A stretch of DNA of 7,635 bases, taken from Bacteroidales bacterium (GTDB lineage: Bacteria > Bacteroidota > Bacteroidia > Bacteroidales > UBA3824). Of the stretch, positions 6,604 to 7,635 are shown one piece after another (position 1 is the stretch's first letter; the number at the start of each line of letters is the position of its first letter). The position numbers were made by a program, and so were the translations under genes. The stretch is from the NCBI GenBank assembly GCA_017645985.1, contig JAGCNK010000097.1, forward strand, positions 1 through 7,635. The letters are read 5' to 3'. The notes beneath the pieces were generated by a model, which saw only the letters and a program-made list of their open reading frames with translations, ran no database searches and was not told the DNA's origin.

Positions 6604-7635
6604 CTAATGTTTTAGAGTTAAGTAATAAGAAAATAACAAAGGTCTGAGGCCCATATTTCTTACGAACATTTCAGAGTGAAGAAGTAAAGGATGGATGCCT
6701 ATATTATAAACGCCTGATAGATTCAATGCTCTTGATGTCTGAGACACACAACTATTAATTAACCAAGAGTAATGTGGAGTATGCTCTTTTAAATATGTAG
6801 AATAATTCTTCAATGTCGTTAAATTTGCACGAATAGAGAGCCTCCATACTTCATCAACTTCATAGCTATTTGTATATGTATTCCAATCACTATTACCAGG
6901 ACACCAAATTAAATTATCATTTGCACCTGGGCCAAATGAGATCAATTTATTAGGATCAGAGAACCCCATTTCTGCAGTTTCTTGACTGTTTACAAGTGCG
7001 GAATGTGTTTTGTCTGTATGATTTGTCACCAAATCAACTAATTTAGGATTACTGCCCATCAAAAAATCGCTTACATTCGCCATCGCCCCAAGGAAATATC
7101 CCCAATTTTCCGACTTTGAGTTTCCTTTTTTGCCTAAAAATCCGAAATTAAACCCATCTTCATCGAATGACAACGACCCAAATCCGAAATTTAAATTATA
7201 TGGTATATTTACACCGTTTATGCTTCCTAAAATACACATTCCGGTACTTGTGAAGTGTGAGCCAGCCATTATACTCAATGTATTTGACATTATCATTGAA
7301 TTTGAAGAAATAGAATTTGCAATACCACCAGAAATTGCACCAATACCGGCTCCTATTATTGTAGAACCAAATAGTTTCCAACCAGATAATCCTGCACTTT
7401 TGCCAATCGAAAAACCTTGAATGCCTCCAAATATTCCGCCAAGTATGTATTGGAAAAACTCCCCGCTCGGGTCGGTATACTTGAGCGGATTATTCAAGCA
7501 ATAAGAGTAACGGTTGAAGTTCTGAGAGTTCTCCCAATCCTGTACAAATGGGTCAGGGGCGAGAAAACGTCCAACAAGAGGGTCGTACATTCTGCCACCC
7601 ATATCAATAATATCGAACGACGGATAGTGCTGATG
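6604..7635 (-). CDS. Rhs/YD-repeat protein, 3' part, with putative permuted papain-like toxin domain
   Basis: The reading frame is open to the right edge, so only the last 343 codons are present; the ATG at 7600-7602 is internal, because HQHYPSFDIID precedes it in frame. Residues below count from that Met. First comes the end of the Rhs core: GGRMYDPLVGRFLAPDP, QNFNRYSYCLNNPLKYTDPSGE (to residue 48), typical of Bacteroidota Rhs proteins. A Gly-rich hydrophobic stretch (49-98) follows, as often seen after Rhs cores. The unique C-terminal domain has THSALVNS with His200 (7003-7005), and LINSCVSQTSRALNL with Cys285 (6748-6750) followed by GVYNIGIHP. A His followed much later by N-x-C and a helix is the layout of circularly permuted NlpC/P60-type (papain-like) hydrolases, so a peptidase, amidase or acyltransferase activity is plausible. 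This is motif reasoning, not a confirmed match. The gene is followed after four bases by a secreted protein gene, as expected for a toxin and its immunity gene. Confidence 0.88.
   Translation of the reverse strand, partial: HQHYPSFDIIDMGGRMYDPLVGRFLAPDPFVQDWENSQNFNRYSYCLNNPLKYTDPSGEFFQYILGGIFGGIQGFSIGKSAGLSGWKLFGSTIIGAGIGAISGGIANSISSNSMIMSNTLSIMAGSHFTSTGMCILGSINGVNIPYNLNFGFGSLSFDEDGFNFGFLGKKGNSKSENWGYFLGAMANVSDFLMGSNPKLVDLVTNHTDKTHSALVNSQETAEMGFSDPNKLISFGPGANDNLIWCPGNSDWNTYTNSYEVDEVWRLSIRANLTTLKNYSTYLKEHTPHYSWLINSCVSQTSRALNLSGVYNIGIHPLLLHSEMFVRNMGLRPLLFSYYLTLKH
7459..7635 (-). other. End of the conserved Rhs core (junction with the variable C-terminus)
   Basis: This stretch encodes the conserved last 59 residues of the Rhs core up to PSGE. 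By hand count it is about 48% GC, against about 36% in the following 300 bases. In Rhs proteins the core is shared among relatives, while the sequence after the DPxG-type motif is exchanged by recombination. The boundary at 7458/7459 is therefore the likely point of C-terminal replacement. Confidence 0.7.

Noticed and set aside
7130..7420. A plus-strand 96-codon frame opposite the Rhs C-terminus
   Set aside because: The Pro/Ile-rich product mirrors the Gly-rich coding stretch on the other strand, and no independent gene features are seen.
6604..7602. A complete 332-residue protein starting at the Met at 7602
   Set aside because: The frame continues without a stop to the window edge and encodes conserved Rhs core residues before that Met, so the Met is internal and the gene is partial.

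Overview
The window looks like a chromosomal segment of a Bacteroidales bacterium (Bacteroidota). The support is Bacteroidota-type promoter elements (TTTG and TAnnTTTG), a Bacteroidota-style Rhs core ending in NPLKYTDPSGE, mostly weak Shine-Dalgarno sequences, and a GH8 enzyme typical of gut glycan degraders. I cannot name genus or species. All six genes lie on the minus strand, so transcription runs from high to low coordinates.

The right part (about 4836-7635) is an AT-rich accessory block. It holds the 3' end of an Rhs/YD-repeat protein that runs off the right edge (6604-7635). Four bases after its stop comes a small secreted protein (5871-6599), then a second secreted protein (4836-5789) whose C-terminus is visibly related to the first. 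By hand count, base composition drops from about 48% GC in the Rhs core to about 36% just after it and 30% or less further on. The break falls at the usual core/C-terminal junction of polymorphic toxins. The Rhs C-terminal domain has a His...Asn-x-Cys arrangement suggestive of a circularly permuted papain-like (NlpC/P60 superfamily) enzyme. My main hypothesis is a periplasm-acting Rhs toxin followed by two related exported candidate immunity proteins with beta-propeller-like ends.

The middle and left parts are more ordinary chromosome: rlmH (4241-4714), with a good promoter, encodes the SPOUT methyltransferase acting on 23S rRNA helix 69. Next comes a very large 12-TM sensor histidine kinase (467-4165) with an NtrY-like kinase core, two large extracytoplasmic inserts and no response regulator in view. 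An A/T-tract region follows, with a possible weak terminator and a clear promoter, then the 5' end of a secreted GH8 glycoside hydrolase (1-365, cut by the left edge), probably acting on xylan-type oligosaccharides.

No tRNA, rRNA, CRISPR array or insertion sequence was seen. The only stretches without a gene are short (4 to 121 bases), and each is described below.
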